64,000 bases of DNA from Oscarella lobularis (Eukaryota > Porifera > Homoscleromorpha > Homosclerophorida > Oscarellidae), in contig NC_089175.1 in assembly GCF_947507565.1 (NCBI RefSeq), forward strand, positions 4,019,733 to 4,083,732, given 5' to 3'. Shown here in pieces: positions 1 to 11,668 of the stretch (position 1 is its first letter; every line of letters begins with the position of its first letter). The notes under the pieces were generated by a model. The model did not search any database, was not told the DNA's origin, and worked only from the letters and a program-made list of their open reading frames with translations. The translations under genes were made by a program, and so were the position numbers.

Positions 1-2678
1 CTATCAGATTTTGCACTGGACCAGGTACTAAAAACATTGTATGTGAAATTGATGACGTAAATGCGCAGAGGAAGGATCATACCTCCTTGAGCGGTAGTCG
101 TAGAACTAGGAGGACTCTTTGGCCCTTCGCCTCCTGCATTTGATCCTGATACCGTCACTCTGTACATAGTGAACGGACTTAGATTGGTAATCTCAACACT
201 GAGACGTGGAGGATCGACTGATATAGTTTGAGCGCGACAGTTTGATGATGGAGTCACGCACTCAACATACACTTTGTACAATGTTATATCATCATTTTGT
301 TGATTATCCGGGATTTTCTACACATTATGTCATATCTCATTTCTAGTCATGATGTCTACTTCACAAACCTGCCACGTCACTGTGAAGTTGGTTGGATAAA
401 CGGATTCCTGAGGAATGTCAAGTGATTGCGGATATCCAGTTGGCTCTGCAGAAACACCAGTCAATGCAAATATCTGTACATTTCAACAGAGATTCTCTTA
501 CTATCAGGCTTAGTTGTAAACGTTAACGGCGAAGTTTTGGGCCCTTCTCCAATCACGTTGTGACCACTCACTTCCACTGTATAGTTTGTGTTGGGAGACA
601 GTCCGACTACATTTTGTTGCAGGGACGTAGATGACAGTGTAAACGGATTTTTGCTCATGCAGTGGTCTGATACGCACGAAACATTGATGGTGTAATTTCG
701 AATGACTCCGTGCTGATTCTCTGCGGGTATAGCCTACATTCTCACATTATTAAACAATACACAGTGAAACGTTCTGGAACTCACTGTCCATGACACAAGC
801 GCTGATCTTGGCATTGTCTGAGCCATTGGTTGTCCAGGAGATCCGCTAGGCTCTATATTATAACAACGCTGTCAAAGGAAACTGATCAAAATATCTGTAC
901 TCACCCCTAAGTAGAAAAGGAATGCTTTGACTGCTATTCCCAATGGAATTCTCCGCACTGACTGAACAATTGTAACGAATTGATGGCTGAAATGATGATT
1001 CTGCTACAGATTGCTCTGCGGATACTGAAATCACATCAATTGGCGTAGATCCTCCTCCACTACACAAGAATCTATATCTGATGACAGGAAAGTCAGTATC
1101 ACACTGGTGATCAGGAGCCGTCCACGTGAACTTCAGTTCATTAGCTCCTGATGCGCCGTCGCCAACTTGTACATTCGTGGGTGCATCAGGCTCGCCTAAA
1201 CAAACCCACTTTAGGACCCATTCATAAACCCCACCTTGCGCGCTTACGAGCAACGCGTAACGTGAACGTTCTGTTTTGCGTGTTATATTTATTCTTGGTA
1301 TTGCACGTGTACGGGCCACTGAGATTTGTAGCTGCAGTAACGTTGTAGCTTGCTTTTCCTTTCGCAGATTGTAATTCGACGTCACGCGGATTAAAAAATA
1401 TTCTGACATCGGGTGTAGGATGTCCCTCCGCTACACACTCAAGTGTGACTACTGCACCGCTTTCTATGCATTGACTTGCATTATTAAATGATTTGATTGA
1501 TGCTTTTTCTACACAAACATGGCAGTGCCAATCTCATTAAACAGACGAGATGGTCTTACTGTAAACAGTGATGGTAAGATTTTCTTTATCCGTTTCTACA
1601 TCGTTGACAGCCGTGCATGTATATGTTCCATCGTCTTGCCCGATTGTTACTGACGTCAACTTGGCTCTTACAGTTGAACTGACACTTTCATTGAGAGATT
1701 GGTTGTTGTGAAGTAATTTAAGTCTCAGTGGTCCATCTCCCAAAGCTGTGCATTCGAATTGTTCGTCGGTTCCCTCTTCTATTTCAACCTGTCTATTATT
1801 ATTAGGAGCGTTGATGATCGTTGTAAATCTGTCCACTTTGGCTGGTACTAAATGATCTCATAAGTACAGATAAAAGCAAATCAGAAGATACGTCTGCACT
1901 TACTTAGAACAGAAATTGAATTAGGTAGGCTTTTCGTTACATTGCCCTTCCGATTTTTTACAAAACACTCGTAACTGCCTTGATCTGCCTTGCTTGCACT
2001 GCCAACAACGTAGATCAGTTCATAGCCTATAGTAGTACTGTTTGAAGCAGATCCCATGTGAAGTAGATCAATAACTGGAGCGGGGCTGATTGATGCATCT
2101 GCTGAGCAGTTGATTGAGAATGACGTTCCCTCAGTCACAATGCCACTTGACGGATTAGAATGAGCAAAAACGCCACTTGTGTAAGGTGGGACTAATTACA
2201 GAACAGAATGTTTCGTCAAAAAATTATCGTTTTGAAAGAACGTACCGTCGACGTAAATTGTAGCATTTTCTCGCTTCGTGTTCCCTAAATTGTCTTTGGC
2301 TTCGCATTGGTAAAGACCAGCAGCGTCAACGCCGACATTAGGGTTAGCAAAAGCCAGGGTAAAACCGTTAGGAACAGGTACTTTTGTAGTAGAAACAACA
2401 CTACGACTTCCTCCAGCATCAAATCGAAGCAACTCGAGAGAAGTCACCCCTGTGGCAAAACAGGTTATAATCCCCGATGAATAGTCTCCTCCTTTCACAA
2501 GAATAGAGGTCGATGGCAATGAAAGGAATAGCGAAATCTGACAATCTAAAAAATTAGAGTTTCCTCGGCTGGAGGGTGTGTCCGCCATATGGAATCTCCC
2601 TGTCTTACTTCCAAATTTCAAAAAGATGAAAGCAACTAGCACCGTCTGGATAAGCGTCCAGGCTAATCGCATAGGCAT
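1..2678 (-). CDS. Gene A: Ig/FN3 receptor, 3' end outside window
   Basis: Partial gene read leftwards; its 3' end lies beyond base 1. Predicted exons: 2678-2609 (signal peptide), 2545-2246 (Ig1), 2191-1904 (Ig2), 1847-1560 (Ig3), 1508-1248 (Ig4), 1195-905 (FN3-1), 852-785 plus 733-502 (FN3-2), 445-369 plus 317-83 (FN3-3), and 27 onward (FN3-4). Each Ig exon ends with a Y-x-C motif (for example YTC, YEC). FN3 exons carry the conserved Trp and a Y-x-V-x-V-S-G strand. Nearly all introns are phase 1 with GT/AG borders. The Met at 2678 is preferred over one at 2690 because gene H starts at the equivalent codon (M-P-V/M-R-L-A). It is probably a cell-surface adhesion or recognition receptor like B-H. 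The tail type cannot be seen. It is head-to-head with gene B. Confidence 0.82.
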
Positions 2679-2731
2679 CGCAACCGACACGAACCGATTT
2701 TTCGACTCAGCAATTTGCGCATGCGCACAAA
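2679..2731. promoter_or_regulatory. Compact divergent promoter with NRF1-like palindrome
   Basis: Only 53 bp separate the predicted start codons of A (minus) and B (plus). Positions 2716-2727 read TGCGCATGCGCA, a perfect palindrome matching the known NRF1 core (GCGCATGCGC). Equivalent TGCGCAYGC elements lie 4-16 bp before the start codons of C, F1, F2 and G. This suggests very short 5' leaders and a shared promoter architecture. Binding of NRF1 is inference; the motif and its recurrence are seen directly. Confidence 0.6.
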
Positions 2732-5700
2732 ATGCCCCGGAGTGTTCTCATTGCCTTCTGTACTGGGCTCTGTACTGTAGCGCTGACAGCAACGTTTGGA
2801 AGTAGTATAACGACGTAACAGCTTAAGCATTGGGTGTCTTTACATGTTTTTAGATTGTCAGATTTCGCTATTACTTTCATTGCCATCGACCTCTATTCTT
2901 GTGAAAGGAGGAGACTATTCGTCGGCGATTATAACCTGTTTTGCCACAGGGGTGACTTCTCTCGAGTTGTTTCGATTTGATGCTGGAGGAAGTCGTAGTG
3001 TTGTTTCTACTACAAAAGTACCTGTTCCTAACGGTTTTACCCTGGCTTTTGCTAACCCTAATGTCGGCGTTGACGCTGCTGGTCTTTACCAATGCGAAGC
3101 CAAAGACAATTTAGGGAACACGAAGCGAGAAAATGCTACCATTTACGTTGATGGTATAGTTTTCAAAAAGGTACATTTCCAAAAAAACATTCTGTTCTGT
3201 AATTAGTCCCACCTTACGTGAGAGGCGTTTTTGCTCATTCTAATCCATCAAGTGGTGCTGTGACTGAGGGAACGTCGTTTTCAATCAACTGCTCAGCAGA
3301 TGCATCAATCAGCCCCACTCCAGTCATTGATCTACTTCACATGGGATCTGTTTCAAACAGTACTATGGGTTATGAACTGATCTACGTTGTTGGCAGTGCA
3401 AGCAAGGCAGATCAAGGCAATTACGAATGTTTTGTACAAAATCGGCAGGGCAATACAACAAAAAGCCTACCAAATTCAATTTCTGTTCTAAGTAAGCGCA
3501 GACGTATTTTTGATTTGCTTTTGTTTGGACTTATGAGGTCATTTTATTTTAGTACCAGCCAATGTGGACAGATTTACAACGATCATCAACGCTCCTAATA
3601 ATAATAGACAGGTTGAAATAGAAGAGGGAACTGATGAACGATTAGAATGCACAGCTTCGGGAGATCAACCACTGACAGTTAAACTACTTCACAACAACCA
3701 ATCTCTCAATGAAAGTGTCAGTTCAACTATAAGAGCTGTGTTGACATCAGTAAAAATCAGGCAGGATGATGGAACATATACATGCATCGCAGTCAACGAT
3801 GTAAAAACGGATGAAGAAAATCTTACCGTCACTGTTTACAGTAAGACCATCGCGCCTTGTTAGTGAGATTGGCAAATGATGCGCGCCATGTTTGTGTAGA
3901 AAAAGCATCAGTCAAATCATTTAATAATGCAAGTCAATGCATAGAAAGCGGTGCAGTAGTCACGCTTGAGTGTGTAGCAGAGGGACACCCTACACCTGAT
4001 ATCAGAATACTTTATCAGCGTGGCTTCGAATTACAATCTGCAAAAAGAAAAGCAAGCTACAACGTTACTGCAGCTACAAATCTCGGTGGAACGTACACGT
4101 GCAGTGCAAAGAATAAATACAACACGCAAAATAGAACGTTCACGTTACGCGTTGCACGTAAGCGCGCAAGGTGTAGTTTATGAATGGGTCCTAAATGGGT
4201 TTGTTTAGGCGAGCCCGATGCACCTACGGATGTAAAAGTTGGTGACGGCGCATTAGGAGCTAATGAACTGAAGTTCACGTGGACGGCTCCTGTTCACGAG
4301 TGTGATGCTGACTTTCCTATCATCCGATATAGATTCTTGTGTAGTGAAGGAGGATCTACGACGATTGACGCGATTTCAGTATCCACAGAGCAATCTGTAG
4401 CAGAATTATCATTTCAGCCATCAATTCATTACAATTGTTCAGTCAGTGCTGAGAATACCATAGGGAATAGCCGTCAAAGCAATCCTTTCCTGCTTAGAGG
4501 TGAGTACAGAGGTATTTAGATCAGTCGTTTTTACGTCGTTGTGTATAGAGCCTAGCGGATCTCCTGGAACGCCAACTGCTGTGACAATGCCAAGATCGGC
4601 GCTTGTAACATGGGCCGTGAGTATTTGAACTTTTGTGTATTGTTTCGTAATGTGAGAATGTAGGCTATACCCGCAGGGGATCGGCACGGAGTCATTCGAA
4701 ATTACACCATTGATGTTTCATGTGTATCAGCTCACTGCCCGGCGAGTCAACCACCGTTGTCACTTTCGTCTACATCGTTGCAACGAAACATAGATGGATT
4801 GTCTCCCAACACGGAGTATAGAGTGCAAGTGAGCGGTCACAACGTCATTGGAGAGGGGCCCCAAAGTCCGCCGTTCACTTTTAAGACTAAACCTGATAGT
4901 AAGTGGAAACACTGTTGAAATGTACTGATATTTGCGTGACTGGTGTGTATTCAGAGCCAACTGGGTCACCACAATCGCTTGCCATTCCTCAACAACTCAT
5001 TCATTTGACCAACTTCACGGCGAGGTGGCAGGTTTGTGGGCGTGGACATCATCTGTTGATTTGAAATATGACACGATGTGTAGGATATACCGCCTAATGA
5101 ACGAAACGACGCAATAACATCGTACACAGTGTATGTTGAATGCCAGACTGCATCATCGAATTGTCGCAATCAAATGAAATCAGTCTCACTTCTCAATACT
5201 ACGATCACCAACCTACGCCCGTTCACAACATACAATGTGGCGGTGTCAGGATCAAATGCAGGAGGCGAAGGACCAAGAAGTTCTTCTGTATCTGTCACTA
5301 CAGCACAAGGAGGTATGACCATTCCTTCTATTACTTCATCATTTTCACCATGCAATGTTTTCTAGTACCTGGTCTAGTACAGAATCTGATGGCCACTCTA
5401 TTCAATACAACAGCAGTGAACGTGTCTTGGACAGAGCCATCCGTTCTAAACGGACAGTTTCAGCGCTATGATGTTACCTATTCGCCCAATGGAAAGACTC
5501 TCAACACAATGACGCCTTCAATTTTGATAGGAAATCTAATGGACGAGAAGTACACGTTTGAAGTAAGAGTGGTGACTGGAGGAGGAACCAGTGAACCGAT
5601 AGAAGTGGAACAGCGTCCCGTCTGTAAGACGATTTTGTTGTTTTATAGCTTTAACGGCAATGCAGACTCTGCTTTTTTAGTTCCTCCCACAGTTTCAGGT

Positions 5701-6788
5701 CCCGAAAAGACCATTCCTCTGGAGTTCAATTCCAAAAGAGCAATTTCGTGTGACTTTCGAAGCTACCCATTCAGAGGAGTGGCCAAACTGATGAGATCTA
5801 ATGAGGACCTGACTTCATCAGCCAACGTCAGTAACAGAACAGAAGCTCCTCCACACAGTCAGCGTCTGACGTACACTGTAAGTAGAGTTGGATCCTATTC
5901 ATGTGCATTCGCAGGCTCTGGGATCTCTGCAGGATTTTACGTAACCGGTGCGTTCTTTATCCAATGTTTCTATAAGTATAAGCTAATTTTACAAATTTTA
6001 CAGCTGCGCCAGAGTTTATTGAATATACGAACTCAGTAACAGTTGAACGATCGTGCAGTTCAGTATTTATCGAGGCCAGACAGTATCCAAGACAACCAGA
6101 AATCATCTGTACGGATTCTGCAGGATTTAGTTTGGTAGGACAGGAATCATTTCCAGAATATCCCGACAAAGCCAACTACAAGAAGCTTACCTTGTGTGCA
6201 GCAAAGACCGTCACATGTACTCTTGCTAATTCCTCAGAGATCATTAGAATTCAAGTAGTTGAAGGTAAGACCAGAATGGCTAGTCCCAGAGCCGTACGGC
6301 TCTGGCTAGTCCTTACCGTGACTAATGTGATTAATCCAGGAATGAAAGCTTCGCCTGGGAGCAGTGGAGGTACATCATAATAATTAATTAACCTAGCGAG
6401 AGCGAGTCATCTAACGGCTTCTATAACTGTAGTCTCAATCGGCCTGTTTGCTGGATTGACGTCTACACTTCTGTTAATAATTTTGGCTCTTTCTCTCGCT
6501 TTGGCCTACGTGGTGCGCAATGCTCGACGCACGGAGTTAGTAGTAATTCTATATATTTATTTCTTTAATTAATAGCTCTGCTATAGGAAGATGTCATGCG
6601 CCTATCCAGGAAGTGAGAGCATTCAAATGAGCAAAAGCACGCCCCTGTATGACGAAATATTAGTTAAAGAAAAGCAGCAAGAACTTGGAGAGGAGAAAGT
6701 GACCCAAAGCCCGGCGTATGATGCTTTGAAAGTCGTTCGTCAAAAGGAAACGTCAGATACGCACTACTCAAGTGTGTCTCCGCTGTAA
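2732..6788 (+). CDS. Gene B: Ig4-FN3(4)-Ig receptor with YDEI/YDAL tail
   Basis: Predicted single-pass receptor of about 1,073 aa. Exons: 2732-2801, 2854-3153, 3207-3491, 3553-3840, 3900-4157, 4209-4499, 4549-4616, 4664-4898, 4955-5031, 5084-5312, 5366-5623, 5681-5947, 6004-6264, 6340-6369, 6433-6535, 6587-6788. The signal peptide starts MPRSVLIAF. Ig1-4 span about residues 24-400, FN3-1 to FN3-4 401-786, a fifth Ig-like domain 787-875, and a Cys-containing membrane-proximal region 876-962. The membrane helix lies near 975-998. The tail (about 1007-1073) has tyrosine motifs YDEI and YDAL, 19 residues apart, and ends S-P-L, a class I PDZ-ligand pattern. The TM exon uses donor GTTAGT in phase 2, which puts the tail exon in frame, as in E and H. 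Exons 9-12 and their introns are nearly identical to those of gene C, suggesting recent recombination. Ligand unknown. Confidence 0.85.
6286..6305. repeat. 20-bp perfect palindrome in a gene B intron
   Basis: The sequence CCAGAGCCGTACGGCTCTGG is its own reverse complement. It sits inside the intron 6265-6339, between the membrane-proximal and linker exons of gene B. It is flanked by a short direct repeat (ggctagtcc) on both sides. It could form a hairpin in the pre-mRNA or be the footprint of a small insertion. I saw no counterpart in the paralogues. Confidence 0.75.
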
Positions 6789-7276
6789 CTGCTCCGTCTA
6801 CGAATTTTTATCCGGTTATACAATTCATTTCAGTGCAGCTGCAATAGGTAGGAGTCGTTGCCCAGGCTTTTCTTATTTACCTGAAGCTAAGTAATGATGC
6901 CGTGAACCATTTCGTTAAACCTTTTTTGGCAGCGTATGATCTAATCTGCCAAAATATTTTACTCTGTCAATTTTATGTACTGGTAACTTGATACGTGTGA
7001 CCACTACAGCCTGCTTGTGGATCAATTGGCAAACAGGCGTGAGACCAGAAAAACGAGTATGTTTTTCACGTTGGATTGGATCAGAGCTGTGATTAGGTCA
7101 AGCTCATGCGCGAACACGCCATTCTGATCATTTTTGAAGCCCGGTTGATGTTAGAGTGAGGGCTGTCAAACCAACACTGTTGATCAAATTTTTGCAACAC
7201 TTGATGTGTACGCAGAACTTCCAAAGAGGCTCTCGACAAATATCTCGAGAGGGTGTGTCATCTCCCTGCGCCTTAC
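6789..7276. other. Spacer between genes B and C
   Basis: No supportable gene. The first part resembles the sequence following gene E (about 23690-23850) and gene H (about 41260-41400), so it is duplicated 3' flank of the YDEI/YDAL-tail genes. I see no RNA gene or mobile element in it. Confidence 0.55.
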
Positions 7277-7340
7277 CTCCCAACTTCAAAAAAAGAAAAG
7301 CAACAAACGGTGTTTGTATCAGCGCAAATCGGACAAGCAT
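7277..7340 (-). pseudogene. Orphan signal-peptide exon of a lost divergent gene
   Basis: The 64 nt on the minus strand start with ATG (7340-7338) and encode a signal peptide beginning MLVRFALIQT. They end at a consensus donor (GTAAGG). The piece is closely related to exon 1 of gene A and of gene H. No Ig exons follow on the minus strand before gene B ends at 6788, so it is an exon without a gene. It lies upstream of gene C in the same head-to-head position that gene A occupies relative to B. This suggests that an A/B-like divergent pair was duplicated and the minus partner lost. Confidence 0.7.
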
Positions 7341-7397
7341 CGCAACAAACGAGAAATCCCGTGCATACACCGCATACGATTCTGTCGAGTGGTGATC

Positions 7398-7409
7398 TGC
7401 GCACGCGCA
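7398..7409 (+). promoter_or_regulatory. NRF1-like element before gene C
   Basis: TGCGCACGCGCA lies 3 bp upstream of the gene C start codon at 7413. It matches the element between genes A and B apart from one T to C change in the centre. Confidence 0.5.
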
Positions 7410-7412
7410 GAA

Positions 7413-10400
7413 ATGTTTTGGTCGAGCTTTCCGAGTCTTGTTGCCCTTGTCGCTTTAGCACTTGCGAAATTAGGAAGTACAATGATACCTGTCGGTTAAA
7501 AAGGATGCATTTCATTTTTAGATTGTCAGCCGTCTGTCAACGTTCGTTTGCCGTCTACATCTGTCCTGGTTGAAGGAGAAAAATACACCAGTGGATTTAT
7601 AGTTTGCTTCGCTACTTCGACCCCGACGCTCGTGCTCAAATTGTACCGCATCGACAGTCAAGGCAATAGACAAATTGTTAGGGATGGTGATGATGGACGA
7701 TTTGGCGTCGTCGACTTGTCTTTTGTCGGTTCCCTTATCGCTACTCTTGCTACTACAAAAGTAAGCGACAGAGGCATCTACGAGTGTGTCGCTCAAGACA
7801 ATGGTATGACGGACGAAAAGAACTTTACCATTTACGTTGACGGTAGGCATATTGGCACCAGATTGTAATTGGCTAATAGTAAGTATATGAACTGCAGTGC
7901 CACCTTCTGAAAGCAAAATATCTGTCACTTCAACTGCATCAAAAGGCATTGTCACTCAAGGAATGCCGTTCTCAGTCAATTGCTCAGCCGACAGATCGAT
8001 CAGTCCAGTTCCAGTCATTGATTTGACTCGCCAAGGAAGCTTCATTGGCAACGTTACAGAACACCAATTTATTTATAATGTCTTAAGTGCAACAAACGCG
8101 GATGAAGGCAACTATACGTGTCTGGTTACTAATCGCCAAGGCCATGCAACGAAGAGTCTTCCCAATTTAATTGATGTACAAGGTAGACAGCCGATGTGAC
8201 GCTTTGAATCTTACAGTAACGTATATGAAATTTAGTACCAGCAACCGTTGAAAGGTTTACGTCAGTGAAAAATCCACCTCAAAATAGGACAATAGAAATT
8301 GAAGAAGGAACTGATGTTCAACTGAATTGCACAGCTTCGGGAGATCGAACATTGACAGTGAAAATAGTTCATGATAACCAAGTGTTGAGCGAATCCAGTG
8401 ATAGCACTTCAATCATTGCTAACTTACTGTCAGTGAAAATAGGACGAGACGATGGGTCATACGCTTGCAATGCAAGCAATAACGTTCAAACAGAGATGAA
8501 GAATCTCACCGTCATTGTTTACAGTAAGCCAATTGCTAGTATGTATTTTTTAGGAAGTAGACGTTTGTGTAGGAAAAGCAAGAGTGACATTTTTCACTAA
8601 CATGACCACGTGCATTGAAAAGGAAACGCTTGCAACGCTTGAGTGCAACGCAGATGGAGATCCAGCACCAGACGTCACAATATTTGATCTGAAAGGAAAT
8701 TATTTGGCAACCAACACAACAAAAGCAACGTATGCCTTCACGGCCTCCGAGTCACTTGGAGGAACGTATACGTGCAATGCAAAGAATAAATACAACTCAG
8801 AAAATAGAACGTTTACTTTACGTGTAGCACGTATGTGCCAGATATTACTGAAATGAGTTATAGATCTGCTTGTTTAGGCGAGCCTGATTCACCCACGGGT
8901 GTGCAAGTCGGCGATGGCGCATTAGGAGCAGACGAGCTAAACTTCACGTGGAAGACTCTAGTTCATGATTGTACTGACTTTCCTGTTATCAGATATAGAT
9001 TACTGTGTAGAGGAGGAGGATCTACACCAGTTAACATGATCGTATCTGCTCCATCTACAAAGCAATCTGTACCAGAATCATCCTTTCACTCCTCGATTCA
9101 TTACAATTGTTCAGTCAGTGCTGAGAATACTATAGGAAATAGCAGTCAAAGCAATCCTTTCCTGCTTAGGGGTGAGTACAGAGACATTTAGATCAGTCGT
9201 TTTTACGTCGTTGTGTATAGAGCCTAGCGGATCTCCTGGAAGGCCAACCGCTGTAACGAAGCCAAGATCGGTGGTTGTGTCATGGACCGTGAGTTCCAGA
9301 TCTTTTTGCTGTACAGTTTTGTAATGTGAGAATGTAGGCTATACCAGCAGGGGGTCGGCACGGAGTCATTCGAAATTACACCATTGATGTTTCATGTGTA
9401 TCAGCTCACTGCCCAGTGAGTCAACCACCGTTGTCACTTTCGTCTACATCGTTGCAACGAAACATAGACGGACTGTTTCCCAACACGGAGTATAGAGTGC
9501 AAGTGAGCGGTCACAACGTCATTGGAGAGGGGCCCCAAAGTCCGCCGTTCACTTTTAAGACTAAACCTGATAGTAAGTGGAAACACTGTTGAAATATTTG
9601 CGTGACTGGTGTGTATGCAGAGCCAACTGGGTCACCACAATCACTTGCCATTCCTCACATTCGTCCGACCAACTTCACGGCGATGTGGCAGGTTTGTGGG
9701 CGTGGACATCATCAGTTGATTTGAAATATGACACGATGCGTAGGTTATACCGCCTAATGAACGAAACGACGCAATAACATCATACACAGTGTATGTTGAA
9801 TGCGTGACTGCATCATCAAATTGTCAAAATCAAATGAAATCAGTCAATGCTCCACTTCTCCGTGTTGAAATCACCAACCTAAGCCCGTTCACAACATACA
9901 ATGTGGCGGTGTCAGGATCAAATGCAGGAGGCGAAGGACCAAGAAGTTCTTCTGTATCTGTCACTACAGCACAAGGAGGTATGACCATTCCTTCTATTAC
10001 TTCATCATTTTCACCATGCAATGTTTTCTAGTACCTGGTCCAGTGCAGAATCTGATGGCCACTCCATTCAATACAACAGCAGTGAACGTGTCTTGGACAG
10101 AGCCATCCGCTCTAAACGGACAGTTTCAGCGCTATGATGTTACCTATTCGCCCAGTGGAAAGACTCTCAACACAATGACGCCTTCACTTTTGATAGGAAA
10201 TCTAATGGACGAGAAGTACACGTTTGAAGTAAGAGTGGTGACTGGAGGAGGAACCAGTGAACCGAGAGAAGTGGAACAGCGTCCCGTCTGTAAGACGATT
10301 TTGTTGTTTTATAGCGTTAACGTCAATGCAGACTCTGCTTTTTTAGTTCCTCTCACAGTTTCAGGTCCCGAAAAGACCATTCCTCTGGAGTTCAAGTCCA

Positions 10401-11451
10401 AAAGAGCAATTTCGTGTGACTTTCGAAGCTATCCATTCAGAGGAGTGGCCAAACTGATGAGATCTAATGAGGACCTGACTTCATCAGCCGACATCAGTAA
10501 CAGAACAGGAGCTCCTCCACACAGTCAGCGTCTGACGTACACTGTAAGTGAAGTTGGATCCTATTCGTGTGCGTTTGCTGGCCCAGCGGATTCCGCCACG
10601 TTTGAAGTTACTGGTATGTACAGAACTCTTTCATCAAAGACCTAATTATTAATTATTCTTATGACAGCTCCGGCAGAAATTCTCAGTTCAACGCAGAGTC
10701 CAGTGACTCTCAATGGGTCATCTATTTCAATATTCGTCGAAGCTAGACAGTATCCGGATGTACCAGAAATCAGCTGCGCAGATTTGACAGGCGAAGTATC
10801 AACATTAGAATATCCAGATGACGCTAACTACAGGAGAGCTACATTCCCTGTATCAACAGCGCAAACCGTGGAGTGCCGAATCGTTGGAACTGACAAGACA
10901 GTGAGTATAATCATTGAGGAAGGTGTCTCATCTGAGACAGAGACGGGTCCTATCTTCGGTCTTCCGGACTGGTATGACTACTTGGTCATTGGCATAATTG
11001 TTCTTGTTCTTGTTCTATTGCTCTCTATTTTACTACTTTTTCTTATTCGATGGTGGAGGCGCGGTAGAATGCTGTCATGCTGTAACTTCAATTCAAGTGA
11101 GTCCACTCTAGCAGGAGACGAGTAAGACGAATGTCGACGCATTTTTTACAGTTAGCAACGTTCGGAAATTCAACACGGATGCCCCTATGAGGTACGTCTG
11201 TCGGGGGAAAGAGAACAAAAAGAAAAACGCTTTTGTGATTTAGAGATCTGTCGAAGGCACCCGTTTACGAAGAAATTCTCTCCACTGGCGGCGGAAGCAA
11301 GAATCTTTTCGATGAGAGACGAATGACGGAGAGTCGAGCGTACGAGTCTTTTAAAGAGGTTGCTAAACAGCGGTCCGATGAAGGTTTGAATTTGCATTCC
11401 AATCGCCTGTACGATCACATGCCTCCGCCAGCATCAGTCACGCTTTTGTGA
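7413..11451 (+). CDS. Gene C: Ig4-FN3(4)-Ig receptor with YEEI/YDHM tail
   Basis: Predicted receptor of about 1,110 aa. Exons: 7413-7476, 7522-7842, 7898-8182, 8236-8523, 8561-8830, 8878-9171, 9221-9288, 9338-9572, 9621-9691, 9744-9978, 10032-10289, 10347-10613, 10668-11096, 11152-11191, 11244-11451. Signal peptide 1-21, Ig1-4 22-409, FN3-1 to -4 410-796, fifth Ig-like domain 797-885. One long exon holds the membrane-proximal region and the helix (...WYDYLVIGII...), followed by a basic stop-transfer RWWRRGR. The tail contains YEEI, YESF and YDHM and ends T-L-L. YEEI is the known optimum for Src-family SH2 domains, YxxM fits the PI3K p85 SH2, and T-x-L fits class I PDZ. The small penultimate exon (phase 1 in, phase 2 out) confirms the tail frame. 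Likely a phosphotyrosine-signalling surface receptor; ligand unknown. Confidence 0.87.
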
Positions 11452-11553
11452 GCAGCTTTAGGATGTGTGACTCGTGATTAACTGTTGTTGAACCCCAGTT
11501 TGTAAACCATTATTACATTGGTATCTCTGAAAGAAAGAAACTAACTAGTAAGT

Positions 11554-11581
11554 CACACACACACACACACACACACACACA
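11554..11581. repeat. (CA)n microsatellite
   Basis: About fourteen CA units lie in the 3' flank of gene C. Equivalent CA tracts occupy the same place after F1 (19610-19643) and after G (about 36008-36028). The repeat was therefore carried along by the segmental duplications that copied the gene ends. Confidence 0.9.
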
Positions 11582-11668
11582 TGCAATTCACCGTCAGTTC
11601 TCTCTGACCAGTCTCGCAGAAGAAGACTTCTTTTGCTCTGACACATCGATTTTTTTTTTATTTTCTCT

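Noticed and set aside
858-1409. A 183-residue minus-strand protein spanning 858-1409
   Set aside because: It reads through an intron and out of frame through the Ig4 exon of gene A. The spliced exons 1508-1248 and 1195-905 give proper Ig and FN3 domains.
6591-6788. Stand-alone small protein starting at 6591
   Set aside because: The frame is better explained as the tail exon of gene B: the acceptor at 6586 and the phase-2 donor before GTTAGT (6536) put it in frame, and E and H have the same arrangement.
11554-11581. CA repeat as a Z-DNA or regulatory element
   Set aside because: It is a simple microsatellite carried within duplicated 3' flanks; nothing beyond that is supported.
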